Shown: positions 1 through 7,384, counted from the first letter of the stretch. The stretch: 16,724 bases of DNA from Candidatus Bathyarchaeota archaeon (GCA_026967815.1 JAPUUO010000020.1:1-16724); one strand, 5' to 3'. Translations and numbers: made by a program. The notes: generated by a model from the letters alone, not told the origin.

Positions 1-150
1 CTGGAGATTCAAGACGGCGGGAATCGAAAAAGTTTGGCGGTCCAGGTGCGAGAGCGCGAGACCAAAAAAGCTACCGTTAGTCTCGTTTTGACTGATGTTT
101 CTAAAGTCACCATGCTAGAGATTGACCTGGAAAGCAAGACAAATATATGA
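1..150 (+). CDS. 3' end of an unidentified protein (partial)
   Basis: An open frame enters from the left edge and stops at TGA (148-150), giving the last 49 residues of a protein. The tail is mixed charged and beta-like (VSLVLTDVSKVTMLEIDLES). It faintly resembles the C-terminal beta domain of GH38 alpha-mannosidases, where strands end in a 'DLLE'-like motif, but this is too short to name a family. The stop lies 18 bp before the 3' end of the convergent tRNA gene, so this is most likely the true gene end. Coding is supported by the uninterrupted frame with normal residue mix; the function is unknown. Confidence 0.55.
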   Translation: MEIQDGGNRKSLAVQVRERETKKATVSLVLTDVSKVTMLEIDLESKTNI

Positions 151-168
151 GCTATTTTGGAATGGCAG

Positions 169-243
169 TGGACCGGGCGGGATTTGAACCCACGTCCTCC
201 TGAGTGCAAGTCAGGCGTTCATACCAGGCTGAACTACCGGCCC
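169..243 (-). tRNA. tRNA-Ala (anticodon UGC)
   Basis: The minus strand folds into a complete 75-nt cloverleaf. The acceptor stem is GGGCCGG/CCGGTCC with discriminator A, the anticodon stem is CCTGA/TCAGG around loop CTTGCAC, and the T arm is GTGGG-TTCAAAT-CCCGC. The anticodon TGC reads Ala. The G3:U70 pair, the identity element for alanyl-tRNA synthetase, is present and confirms the call. The 3' CCA is not encoded (the next bases read CTG), so it must be added after transcription. No intron is seen. Confidence 0.97.
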
Positions 244-701
244 TTAAGACTTCTGTTCACGTTAATTGACAAGATAAAGTTAAGACTTTCTAAATCTGAT
301 GCATAACTATTTCCGGATCCTCTATGTCCTCTGGCTTAGTGCAGACAGAGAGGAAGAAGCCAGTTGTACAAGCATCTTAGCACATTGCAGAGCTTCATTC
401 AGCGTCTGTCAGATCACTCGATCATGTAGTCTTTCAACAAGTAGCTTCGATTGGATAAAAACAAAGTAAACCTTGCTTGCGTATTAAGGCATCTTCAAAA
501 AACCCTACTTGAACACTAGTTTTAAATTCTGAAAATCCATTTGAGCATCAGGTAAATGAATCTTCTACAGAATAATGTTCCATAAATGATTGTTGCACCA
601 ATTTATCTTACGCTTGAGTTGTGCGGATAGAGGCTTGGCGTCTTCTCATAAGCTGTGACCTTCCTTTCTCGCTCGTACACCTGTCTACCCGCTCACTCAA
701 G
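244..701. other. Intergenic region without a supported gene
   Basis: About 460 bp lie between the tRNA gene and the winged-helix gene. Apart from the tRNA promoter I find no frame with a start signal and recognisable product. A 56-codon plus-strand frame (299-469) is Ser/Cys-rich and has no ribosome binding site. A short minus-strand stretch opposite it reads like protein but is broken by stops. The region may hold a decayed gene, but I cannot name one. Confidence 0.5.
271..282 (-). promoter_or_regulatory. TATA-like box for tRNA-Ala
   Basis: On the minus strand an AACTTTATCTT element sits about 30 bp before the first base of the tRNA. This is the expected distance for an archaeal TATA box if transcription starts at or just before the mature 5' end. 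The match to the consensus is moderate. Confidence 0.4.
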
Positions 702-998
702 TTATACAGGTTTACGCTGATACGCATACATCAATAGATCCAGCATTTCGGTGCTTCTTAAGAACTTCAGTCCCTTTTGGGTTAATCGGTATCTAGCCAA
801 TTCTTGGCTTCTCAGCGGATTTGTAGCCTTGATTGCGTCGGAGAGAACCAAAAAATCTAGGTATCTGTTCACTTGTTCAAAGTTGAGGTTGGCCCCTCGC
901 ATTATACTTGTCTTCGTTTTTCCTTTTACGTCACCATTAATTGTCTCCAAAACGTCTTTTATTATACTTGTTCGGTCTCTGTACTTGAATTTTGACAT
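702..998 (-). CDS. Winged-helix DNA-binding protein (archaeal HTH_45-like)
   Basis: A small probable transcription regulator of 98 residues. After the start MSKFKYRDRTSIIKDVLE the order is helix, then a helix-turn-helix (KTSIMRGANLNFEQVNRYLDFL, about residues 28-48), then a wing (LARYRLTQKGLKFL), then a hydrophobic C-terminal helix that may dimerise. This size and the 'YRLTQKGLKFL' wing are typical of the one-domain archaeal winged-helix proteins grouped as HTH_45. I chose the ATG at 996-998 because the family motif begins there and a TATA-like box near 1057-1069 predicts transcription starting around 1035. An upstream ATG (1041-1043) is preceded by GGGAGG at good spacing and would add 15 residues, so the start is open. 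It is divergent from the GYD gene. Its target is unknown. Confidence 0.75.
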   Translation of the reverse strand: MSKFKYRDRTSIIKDVLETINGDVKGKTKTSIMRGANLNFEQVNRYLDFLVLSDAIKATNPLRSQELARYRLTQKGLKFLRSTEMLDLLMYAYQRKPV

Positions 999-1188
999 GA
1001 AAATTCGATTAAACAATGCACTAAACAATGAGCAATCATACATTCACTTCTCCCTCCCATTTTATGATAGATCTTTCTAGAAGATAATTCTTTTGGTGCA
1101 ACTATTGAAGAGGTTTCAATCTGGAAATCTAGTTTTTGGGAAAAATAGAAATGCTTTAAGCGAGGTACATGTTACCGGAGGTTGATAT

Positions 1189-1479
1189 ATGCCAGTATAT
1201 GTTCTTCTTTCCACACTCACTGATGAAGGAAGAAAAACCGTGAAGGAGAGACCGGAAAGGATTAAAGCAGTCAATAGGGAAATTGAAGCCTTGGGCGCAA
1301 AGGTTCTGTCCCAATACGCTGTGCTTGGGCCATACGATTTCGTCAACATTGTAGAGGCACCTGACAACAAAACCATTTCTCGAATTTCGCTAGAGCTGGG
1401 TTCTAGGGGAACCGTTCAAATCACAAGTCTGGCGGCAATTCCAATAGATGAATTCATTGAAAGTATGAAGAAAAAATAG
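1189..1479 (+). CDS. GYD-domain protein
   Basis: A 96-residue protein matching the GYD family along its full length. It has MPVYVLLSTLTDEGRKTVKERPER at the N-terminus, the signature region GPYDFVNIVEAPDN around residues 47-60, and IPIDEF near the end. GYD proteins are small alpha/beta ferredoxin-like-fold proteins common in archaea and bacteria; their biochemical role is not established. The start is firm: GGAGG lies 7 bases before the ATG. It ends with TAG and is followed by T-rich sequence. It is a single-gene unit, divergent from the winged-helix gene and convergent with the CBS gene. Confidence 0.88.
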   Translation: MPVYVLLSTLTDEGRKTVKERPERIKAVNREIEALGAKVLSQYAVLGPYDFVNIVEAPDNKTISRISLELGSRGTVQITSLAAIPIDEFIESMKKK

Positions 1480-1486
1480 AGTTGCT

Positions 1487-1513
1487 CTTCCCATTTTTCT
1501 AATTCTTTTTCTT
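1487..1513 (+). terminator. T-rich terminator after the GYD gene
   Basis: Two T-rich runs (around 1493-1499 and 1504-1510) follow the GYD stop codon in the space between convergent genes. Archaeal termination often uses such oligo-T stretches without a hairpin. No stable hairpin is seen. Confidence 0.4.
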
Positions 1514-1525
1514 GTTGGTTGGCGA

Positions 1526-1981
1526 TCAAACGACGTAGTAGCCTATAACTTTCTGTAGCCGTTTCGGTGGTGCATGCTGAGCAAACAGCCTCTTAAGTAT
1601 TTTCATCATTTGAGGCTGATATCTTGCAATATCTGTAAGGCTTACCAATCCTACAAGCTTTCTGCTTTCGATAACTGGAAGTTTCTTGATTTTGCGGTCA
1701 AACATTATTTTCGTAGCGTCTTCCAAATTCATGTCAGGGTCTCCAACTATGAGAGGCTTCGTCATTATTTGGCGAACCTTAATCTTTTTTGGATCTCTTA
1801 ATTTCACAATAACCCGCTTCAACAAGTCTCTTTCAGTTAATATTCCAATGGCTTTTCCCCGTCTTGTAACGACTAGGCAGCCGATTTCATTCTGGTTCAT
1901 GAGTTTTACTGCTTCCATCACCTGCACATCAGAATCCACTGTGATAACATCCTCAACCATTATATCTTCAACCTTAAGCAT
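1526..1981 (-). CDS. Two-CBS-domain protein
   Basis: A soluble protein of 151 residues made almost entirely of a CBS pair. CBS1 is about residues 5-60 (VEDIMVEDVITV ... GKAIGILTERDLLKRVI) and CBS2 about 70-125 (VRQIMTKPLIVGDP ... KKLPVIESRKLVGLVSLTDIARY). A basic tail, KRLFAQHAPPKRLQKVIGYYVV, follows. CBS pairs (Bateman modules) bind adenine nucleotides or SAM and act as energy or metabolite sensors, usually by controlling a partner; no partner domain is present. The start ATG has only a weak GGTG-like element upstream, but a TATA-like box sits at the right distance. A close paralogue with an added Cys-rich tail lies at 9875-10474. Confidence 0.9.
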   Translation of the reverse strand: MLKVEDIMVEDVITVDSDVQVMEAVKLMNQNEIGCLVVTRRGKAIGILTERDLLKRVIVKLRDPKKIKVRQIMTKPLIVGDPDMNLEDATKIMFDRKIKKLPVIESRKLVGLVSLTDIARYQPQMMKILKRLFAQHAPPKRLQKVIGYYVV

Positions 1982-2330
1982 CCGTGAACACCGAACTAGT
2001 CTTTCACACGTTTATCAATATAAACTCCCAGAAAGCAAAATCAAGATTCAAAATAACATCTTGAAAACTCGCGTAAGCATCTTCTCAAGAAGCTGTGATG
2101 ATCTCGAGCGAAAGTTGAATCTTGGAGCTGGCTTCCGTCAGTCAGTCCAGTAACGTCATTTCGACTTTAGCGTCACGTACGACCTAGTGAATTGACTGCT
2201 AGTTACTATTTATGCACATGTGCAATGTTCTCTCTTCGTTAGCGATAAACAGTTGACATTAATGACACAGATGCATTGGATAAACCCTTATATTCACAGA
2301 TATTCCTTGTTCAAGGAAAAAGTGGAGCTC
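1982..2330. other. Intergenic region between divergent CBS and MFS genes
   Basis: This holds the CBS promoter at 2017-2024, a short imperfect hairpin (CTTCT-CA-AGAAG, 2081-2092), and a TATA-like ATTTATG near 2208-2214 facing the MFS gene. In-frame ATGs at 2220, 2262 and 2271 could extend the MFS protein at its N-terminus. No other gene is supported. Confidence 0.45.
2017..2024 (-). promoter_or_regulatory. TATA box for the CBS protein
   Basis: On the minus strand TTTATATT lies 35 bp before the start codon. Transcription would begin about 25 bp further on, giving a leader of roughly 10-15 nt. This is a good archaeal TATA match. Confidence 0.5.
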
Positions 2331-3575
2331 ATGGGATTAGGAGACTTTTTGAGGCAAGAGTTCTCGTTCATCACAGGCAACTATCGGATTCTTATCGTGA
2401 GCTGGATTATAATGGACCTAGCTATGGAAATGCCGGTTCCAAACTTTCAGTATTACGTTCAAGCCCTAGGTGGAACGGGTATGGCCTTGGGATTGATAGG
2501 TCTTGCAAACTTCCTCGCAATGGCGGCGGTGGCATTTCCTGGTGGCTACCTTGCAGACAAATACGGAAGGCGTTGGCTCATTACTACTATGACCTTTGGG
2601 ATGGCTTTGTCGTGGCTGTTCTTTGCGCTTGCCCCCACATGGCACTTCATTTTGTTGGGGGCAATAATTAGCAGTCTCTGTTTAGTGTATCAACCAGCAT
2701 TATTTGCAATGTTTCAAGATTCACTTCCTCCGGAGCGCAGAGGCATGGGTTCTTCAATTGTCCAGCTCATCCATGGAACCTTCAACACTCCGGGTCCCAT
2801 TATCGCAGGGTTCTTGCTGTTGCAATTTGGGCTGGTTTCAAGTATGAGAGTCATTTACCTAATCATGACAGCTCTATATCTTACCGCAGCAGTGTGGCGG
2901 CTCAGATTGAAGGAGACGATGACTGACGGAGAGCCAATTCGCTTCAGTTATTTCATCTCTTCGTACCCGAAAGCCATCAAGGAAAGCTTCAGAGTGTGGA
3001 AAACAGTGCCAAGATCAATGTTCTGGCTGTTTGTCGTTCAGACTCTCGTAATGTTCGGAATGTCAACCACTAACGTGATTAATGCACTGTACGCAAGAGA
3101 CGTGCTGCTGATCCCGGAGGAACAATGGTGGTTTGTCTTTATCCCTCTTTTGTTGACCATCGTGGTGGCTTCTATCCCGATTGGTAAGATGGTTGATAAA
3201 ATTGGTAGGAAGATTCCTTTGGTTCTTGGCTTATTGATCTTTGGCGTGGCTACATGGGTTTTTGCTAATGGGAACTTCTTGACTATCATGATTTCTATGT
3301 GTCTGTTCGCAATTGGTCAATTGATGGTCATGTCTTCAGTGATGGCTCTTGCGACGGATCTTGTACCTCCAGTAAATAGGGGCAAAGTAGTTGGGTTTAG
3401 AAATTTCGTCGGCTATATCGTGATGGGCTTCGGCATGTTACTGGGCAACTATCTATATGTAAGTTTCATTCCTCAGTGGCCTTTTTACCTGACGCTTGGA
3501 TTCACCGTTGCAGCGTTGCCTATAGTTCTGTTTCTTGTACATGAACCCGAAGAGCGGGTAGGTCAGCAAGAATAG
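2331..3575 (+). CDS. Major facilitator superfamily transporter
   Basis: An integral membrane transporter of 414 residues with about 12 hydrophobic helices. The MFS motif A follows helix 2 (GGYLADKYGRR, about residues 71-81) and its repeat appears after helix 8 (GKMVDKIGRK, about 285). This is the two-fold pattern of the family. Substrate cannot be read from sequence; the family includes drug, sugar and anion carriers. I chose ATG 2331 because it gives the usual 15-20 residue lead into helix 1 and has GTGGAG just upstream, though the spacing is short. ATGs at 2262 and 2271 lie downstream of a TATA-like element near 2210 and are also possible. It stands alone, ends with TAG, and is only distantly similar to the second MFS gene here. 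Confidence 0.9.
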   Translation: MGLGDFLRQEFSFITGNYRILIVSWIIMDLAMEMPVPNFQYYVQALGGTGMALGLIGLANFLAMAAVAFPGGYLADKYGRRWLITTMTFGMALSWLFFALAPTWHFILLGAIISSLCLVYQPALFAMFQDSLPPERRGMGSSIVQLIHGTFNTPGPIIAGFLLLQFGLVSSMRVIYLIMTALYLTAAVWRLRLKETMTDGEPIRFSYFISSYPKAIKESFRVWKTVPRSMFWLFVVQTLVMFGMSTTNVINALYARDVLLIPEEQWWFVFIPLLLTIVVASIPIGKMVDKIGRKIPLVLGLLIFGVATWVFANGNFLTIMISMCLFAIGQLMVMSSVMALATDLVPPVNRGKVVGFRNFVGYIVMGFGMLLGNYLYVSFIPQWPFYLTLGFTVAALPIVLFLVHEPEERVGQQE

Positions 3576-4149
3576 CTTTGCATGAGGTACTCGAAAGCAA
3601 GCCTTTATTGAGCTTGTCTTCTTCACATAGTTTCAATCTAAGTCTAAGCTCTAAGACCGTGTGAATGATATGCGCGCGCCGGTTAAGAGAGATGCCATGT
3701 TAGAGCCAGAGATCCGATTGAAAGCCTGGTCACATTTCCCGCTGTTGAGGTATCTAATGTCTTTCAGCAAGGCTACCTGTCTACTATCGCTTACACAATG
3801 CCAAAAAAGAAAAGCTAGGAGGTTCATGTGATCGAAAATGAAATTGAAAAGACCAACTTAGTCAAGGCTATATGTGTGCACATCCCCTGTTAGCGTTTAG
3901 ATACAGGTATTTCGCGTCCACACTTTCGACGCATACGACTCAAGGTGCAATGAATCGGCTGTCACCCGTCATTTCCATTTACTGAGCGTTAAACATCCGT
4001 CGATATGATATCATGTAGGTCGATTGGGAAAAAGTCAACCTCGATCTCATCTTAGATAAGTATGTTGTATATACACCCAAGATTCGAAAGTCGTCGTTAA
4101 TTCATAACGATGGAGTTCTGGGTGATCGTGGAAGGAAAGAAATATTATG
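3576..4149. other. Long gap between convergent MFS genes
   Basis: About 570 bp with no convincing gene. It contains a triple TCTAAG repeat (3637-3655), an AGGAGG element before a 21-codon frame (listed separately), and a TATATGTGTGCACA-like stretch near 3869. Many stops occur in all frames on the plus strand. It may be a decayed gene or a small-RNA region; I cannot show either. Confidence 0.4.
3828..3893 (+). CDS. Possible 21-aa mini-gene with strong ribosome binding site
   Basis: A perfect AGGAGG (3817-3822) lies 5 bases before a GTG that opens a 21-codon frame with N-terminus MIENEIEKTNLVKAICVHI and stop TAG. The ribosome binding site is as good as any in the window. The product is short and matches nothing I know. 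It could be a leader peptide, a real micro-protein, or the surviving start of a decayed gene. Confidence 0.22.
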   Translation: MIENEIEKTNLVKAICVHIPC

Positions 4150-5457
4150 TTATAGCGCAGGCGTTTCGCTTTTTCTTCGCGGTTCTTTAACAAAGATCAA
4201 CAGAAGCACTAGGGCTAAGAGTCCGAATATTCCACTTATGAAGAAAGGAAAACCAATCCCTTTAACCATAAAGCCTCCAAGCCATGTGATCGTGAATTCT
4301 TCAAACTGAAACACATAGAAAAGCCACGGTCCCAAAAGCGCTCCGGCAACCATGCCCGCATTAAATGAAGCAGCAAATCTTCCAAATAGTTTACCTCTAA
4401 TCTTGGCAGGGACCAGATCTGCTCTCAAAGCTCGACCGGCAGGCATACTAACGTTAATACCCAACGATCGAAAACTCATGACTCCTGTGGCTTGCAGAAG
4501 ATTAGATGTGAAAGGTAACACCAAGGATGCGAGTCGAGAAGATAAGCTTCCAATAGCTATTACCGGCTTTCTACCCCATCTGTCCGCTAGTTTTCCAGCA
4601 AAGAAATTGCATAGTATTCCCACGAATCCAGAAACTGATAAAATCACACCTGTTTGAAATGGAGTGGCTCCAAACATCTCGCCTAGAAACAGAACACTAA
4701 CCGGCGCAATGAAGCCTACAGCAAAGCCATTGGTCAAGGTTGTAATATACAGAACTCTAATGGATCGCAGAACCCATCCGGCTAGTTTGACATCGTCTTC
4801 CTCAGTCTTGGCCATTCTTTTCTTGATGGAGCTTCGTCCTCTTGTTTCCTTAACTTTCCAAGCTACCAAACCTATTGCAATCACAGATAACGCTGAATCA
4901 ACAAAATAGGGAATCCTATAGCTATCTTCTAAAGCAAAGCCTAAGCTGGTTTCTGATAGAAACTGGATAGTTCCGCCAAAGAGGGGTCCCAAAAACCATC
5001 CTATCATGGTTGCAGTTAGAAAGAACCCCAGAGCCTCCCCTCTCCGGCTTCTGGGGACCTGATCAATCAAGGAAGCCTCTGCGGCCGGACGCACCGCGGC
5101 TGTAGCCACTCCGTTTAAGGCTCTCAAAACCAACAAAGGTTGCCAATTTTGAACCAAACCCGTCAATGTGCCAAGGAAAACGTCAGCAAGTAACCCTACT
5201 AGAATCAGTTTTTTTCTGCCAATGCGATCTGATAAGCTTCCAAACGTGGAAGAAAGAAGGGCACTCGTAACTAAGAAAGCAGCTATGAATGATCCTATAA
5301 ACCATATTTCAGCTCCCAAGGAAATTGCGTAGTATGGAAAATATGAAGCAGGCAAGGTAACTGCGATGTTCTCAACTAACGATGACATCGACAGCACTAT
5401 GACACTGGCAGAATAAACTTCTGACCGATGCATCAGTCCATCGAACCTTTGTCTCAT
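4150..5457 (-). CDS. Major facilitator superfamily transporter
   Basis: A 435-residue membrane transporter with about 12 helices. Motif A is clear in both halves: GSLSDRIGRKK (about residues 73-83) and GKLADRWGRK (about 288-297). A charged cytoplasmic loop (KVKETRGRSS ... KTEEDDVK, about 200-225) joins the halves, as expected. The motif-C-like GWFLGPLFGG after residue 150 suggests the drug/H+ antiporter type, so efflux is likelier than uptake. It is on the same strand as the arsR-arsM pair and downstream of it, but about 430 bp away with a broken gene on the other strand between, so cotranscription is doubtful. No ribosome binding site precedes ATG 5457; a TATA-like element near 5480 would give an almost leaderless mRNA. 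ATG 5433 is an alternative. Confidence 0.9.
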   Translation of the reverse strand: MRQRFDGLMHRSEVYSASVIVLSMSSLVENIAVTLPASYFPYYAISLGAEIWFIGSFIAAFLVTSALLSSTFGSLSDRIGRKKLILVGLLADVFLGTLTGLVQNWQPLLVLRALNGVATAAVRPAAEASLIDQVPRSRRGEALGFFLTATMIGWFLGPLFGGTIQFLSETSLGFALEDSYRIPYFVDSALSVIAIGLVAWKVKETRGRSSIKKRMAKTEEDDVKLAGWVLRSIRVLYITTLTNGFAVGFIAPVSVLFLGEMFGATPFQTGVILSVSGFVGILCNFFAGKLADRWGRKPVIAIGSLSSRLASLVLPFTSNLLQATGVMSFRSLGINVSMPAGRALRADLVPAKIRGKLFGRFAASFNAGMVAGALLGPWLFYVFQFEEFTITWLGGFMVKGIGFPFFISGIFGLLALVLLLIFVKEPRRKSETPAL

Positions 5458-5565
5458 GGAATTCTACGTGATGTAATATCTAAACTAATGAGTTTTGCGT
5501 TTCTTTCTGAACTCGCGCTTTTGTGTTCTAACCTGCCAGATTTAGTAGGATGTATCGGAAACATT

Positions 5566-5850
5566 GTGGTCCATGAATTTAACTCCACTCGTTGCATCTT
5601 TGTGCTAGTTGCAGTGGCGGAGTTAGGTGACAAAACACAATTCGCCGTGATAGCTCTTTCCGCGGAGTAGAAATTCCCCTTTCTTGTCTATCTTGGCGTC
5701 ATGGTGGCGTTCATCCTAATTACTGCACTATGTATAATCTTTGGCGTAGCACTAACAAGATTTGTGCCACTGAGATATATTCAACTTGGAAGCGGGATCA
5801 TCTTCTTGCTTTTCAGCATTGTATTCTTAATCAATGCCATCTTGGGATAA
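5566..5850 (+). pseudogene. UPF0016/GDT1-family cation transporter broken by in-frame TAG
   Basis: Reading from GTG 5566 gives an N-terminal part ending LVAVAELGDKTQFAVIALSAE, a TAG at 5668-5670 (codon 35), then KFPFLVYLGVMVAFILITAL and on to a TAA at 5848-5850. Joined, this is a 94-codon protein with one E-x-G-D-K-T signature (residues 19-24) and three helices, the size and layout of archaeal single-domain UPF0016 proteins. The family (GDT1/TMEM165/MneA) moves Mn2+ or Ca2+ across membranes. Frame and family pattern continue on both sides of the stop, so one base substitution is the simplest explanation. TAG ends many genes here, so reading it as an amino acid is unlikely. No ATG start is seen; GTG is the best candidate. 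A sequencing error is possible. Confidence 0.75.
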
Positions 5851-5883
5851 AGCCTATTCGCATGACGCATACAAAGGTACTAA

Positions 5884-6645
5884 CTATCTGCTTACCTTGT
5901 ATGCTTCTACTTTCACACTAGTTATTCTGTTTTTTAACTCTTCAGAAATGTCAATATCATAACTCAACTCAGATACAATCTTGACCTTTTTGAATCCGGC
6001 TTTCCTTATAGTATCCAAGTATTCATTCTTTTCCAAAGCTCCCGCAACGCATCCTGCCCATGCATCAAAGCTTTTCTTTATACCTTCAGGCAATTTTCCT
6101 TCTGTGACAAGATCGGAGATCATGATTTTACCACATGGTTTCAGAACTCTATGAGCTTCACGAAACACTTTCTCTTTGTCAACAGACAAGTTGATCACAC
6201 AATTGCTGATGATGACATCAACTGAATTATCTTCAATTGGAAGGTCCTCTATTTCGCCAAGTCTAAACTCTACGTTTGTGTAGCCATATTTCTTTGCAGT
6301 CGACCTTGCCCTCTCGATCATTTCTTCCGTCATATCGACACCGATTACTTTCCCTTTTGGTCCAACATTTTTGGCTGCAAGAAACACATCAATTCCGCCG
6401 CCTGAACCTAGATCAAGAACGATGTCGCCTTCGTTCAAAGCGGCTAACGCAACGGGGTTTCCACACCCCAAGCCCATATTGGAGGATTCAGGGACATTCT
6501 CCAAGTCATTCTCAGAATAGCCTATTCTCTTCCCAAGCTGCATGAGATCGGGCTCACATTTACATGATGGACAGCAGGATACGCCTGCTTCTGCAATTTT
6601 GCCATATCTTTTCTTGACAAAATTCTTGATTTCTTCATCTTCCAT
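5884..6645 (-). CDS. arsM: Arsenite S-adenosylmethyltransferase ArsM
   Basis: A cytosolic SAM-dependent methyltransferase that converts As(III) to methyl- and dimethylarsenicals. It is 253 residues. The family block SSNMGLGCGNPVALAAL is at 54-70; motif I, VLDLGSGGGIDVFLAA, at 76-91; GVDMTEEMI at 102-110; and SNCVINLS at 147-154. The three cysteines used for arsenite binding and catalysis in characterised ArsM enzymes correspond to Cys61, Cys149 and Cys199 (WAGCVAGAL). An extra N-terminal cluster, CCPSCKC (24-30), is seen in many prokaryotic members. It is shorter than algal ArsM, lacking the C-terminal extension. It follows the ArsR-like gene by 14 bp with a weak AAGGG upstream, so the two form an operon. 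It could feed dimethylarsenite to the ArsS encoded at 15664-16620. It ends with TAG. Confidence 0.94.
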   Translation of the reverse strand: MEDEEIKNFVKKRYGKIAEAGVSCCPSCKCEPDLMQLGKRIGYSENDLENVPESSNMGLGCGNPVALAALNEGDIVLDLGSGGGIDVFLAAKNVGPKGKVIGVDMTEEMIERARSTAKKYGYTNVEFRLGEIEDLPIEDNSVDVIISNCVINLSVDKEKVFREAHRVLKPCGKIMISDLVTEGKLPEGIKKSFDAWAGCVAGALEKNEYLDTIRKAGFKKVKIVSELSYDIDISEELKNRITSVKVEAYKVSR

Positions 6646-6659
6646 GGTTCTTTCCCTTC

Positions 6660-7271
6660 TTACTTCTTAATAAGTGAAAGCAACAAATCTCTAAGCTTCT
6701 TCCTAGTTTCCTGTTGACCGGCGAACTCCCTGTCTGACATCAAAAGTGTTCCGGCTAAGTCTGAGGCTATCTGTTGCGTAAGAAGATCCAGATTGTCCAT
6801 ATTCCAGATACCATCTATGATGCGAGTAGATCTCTCATCATCTTTACAACAATCAGTGAGCCCAGCTCGTAGATCAACCAATTGAGAGATCTTGTTCTCA
6901 TCGAATTCAAGGTCAAAGTCAAGCTTCCTCAAAGCGCTGAGACACGAGATCATTTGATCCTTCGCGAGTTTTCGATCGCGAAAAGTCTGTGATCTCAACT
7001 TTCCTGTCATGAGGAGAAAATCCTCTGCGGTGGCTCTGTAGTAGCTTTCGATGAGGTGACCAACGCGTTCTTCGCGCACAATCTCCACCATTTTTCCATC
7101 CAGAAGTTTCTTAATGTGATGATATAGCGCTTGAGGAGTGATGCCTAGTTCTGCAGCTAGTTGACCTACAGTCATCTCTTTCACTCTAAGCAGATACAGT
7201 ATTTTCCTTCTGGTTCCATCAGCTAGAAGCTTGAATGACTCAAGATCTCTTAAAACTTGTATTGGTTTCAC
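6660..7271 (-). CDS. ArsR-type winged-helix regulator of the arsM operon
   Basis: A 203-residue DNA-binding regulator. An N-terminal winged helix (about residues 10-80) carries LADGTRRKILYLL, the recognition region TVGQLAAELGITPQALYHHIKKL (34-56) and a wing around EERVGHLIESYYRA. The long C-terminal part (80-203) is mostly helical and uncharacterised. The classic ArsR metal box (ELCVCDL) in the recognition helix is absent; the only cysteines are Cys110 and the pair Cys141-Cys142. If it senses arsenic it must do so through these or another ligand. It lies directly upstream of arsM, so control of that gene and of itself is the natural inference. The promoter just upstream is a palindromic AT-rich element, with transcription expected to start within a few bases of the ATG. 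The name ArsR is by fold and context. Confidence 0.85.
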   Translation of the reverse strand: MKPIQVLRDLESFKLLADGTRRKILYLLRVKEMTVGQLAAELGITPQALYHHIKKLLDGKMVEIVREERVGHLIESYYRATAEDFLLMTGKLRSQTFRDRKLAKDQMISCLSALRKLDFDLEFDENKISQLVDLRAGLTDCCKDDERSTRIIDGIWNMDNLDLLTQQIASDLAGTLLMSDREFAGQQETRKKLRDLLLSLIKK

Positions 7272-7280
7272 ATCGTCTCA

Positions 7281-7312
7281 CTAATTAAAACTAATTTTAT
7301 ATTAATATAAAA
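7281..7312 (-). promoter_or_regulatory. Palindromic promoter/operator of the arsR-arsM operon
   Basis: An 18-bp perfect palindrome, TTTTATATTAATATAAAA (7295-7312), contains the TATA box about 25-40 bp before the start codon. Between it and the gene, CTAATT occurs twice (7281-7286, 7291-7296), one helical turn apart. Overlap of a symmetric site and the TATA box fits autoregulation by the wHTH protein, by inference. Confidence 0.5.
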
Positions 7313-7375
7313 AGCTTTTCCTAAAACAACAAGATCTCAACTGACACCAATTGGCTTTTATAATGAAAACGGAAA

Positions 7376-7384
7376 CTTTATAAA
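7376..7384 (+). promoter_or_regulatory. TATA box (BRE + CTTTATAAA)
   Basis: GAAACTTTATAAAC is one of the best archaeal BRE/TATA matches in the window. It points to transcription starting near 7405-7408, about 30 nt before the small gene at 7439. A second AT-rich element, CTTTTATAATG, lies at 7355-7365. Confidence 0.5.

Noticed and set aside
169..243. tRNA gene as integration site
   Set aside because: No integrase, no second copy of the tRNA 3' end, and no change in gene content typical of an integrated element.
299..469. 56-codon plus-strand frame after the tRNA
   Set aside because: It has no ribosome binding site, is Ser/Cys-rich without a pattern, and matches no family.
2094..2100. GTGATGA as a C box
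   Set aside because: No CTGA D box follows at a suitable distance on the same strand.
3637..3655. Triple TCTAAG repeat
   Set aside because: Too short and in a single place; no sign of a repeat array or binding-site family.
4110..4190. 26-codon plus-strand frame beginning MEFWVIVEGKKYYV
   Set aside because: It reads protein-like but overlaps the 3' end of the minus-strand MFS gene and lacks a ribosome binding site; chance is likelier.
5668..5670. In-frame TAG read as pyrrolysine
   Set aside because: At least eight genes here end with TAG, and UPF0016 proteins have no known pyrrolysine; a nonsense mutation or sequencing error is simpler.
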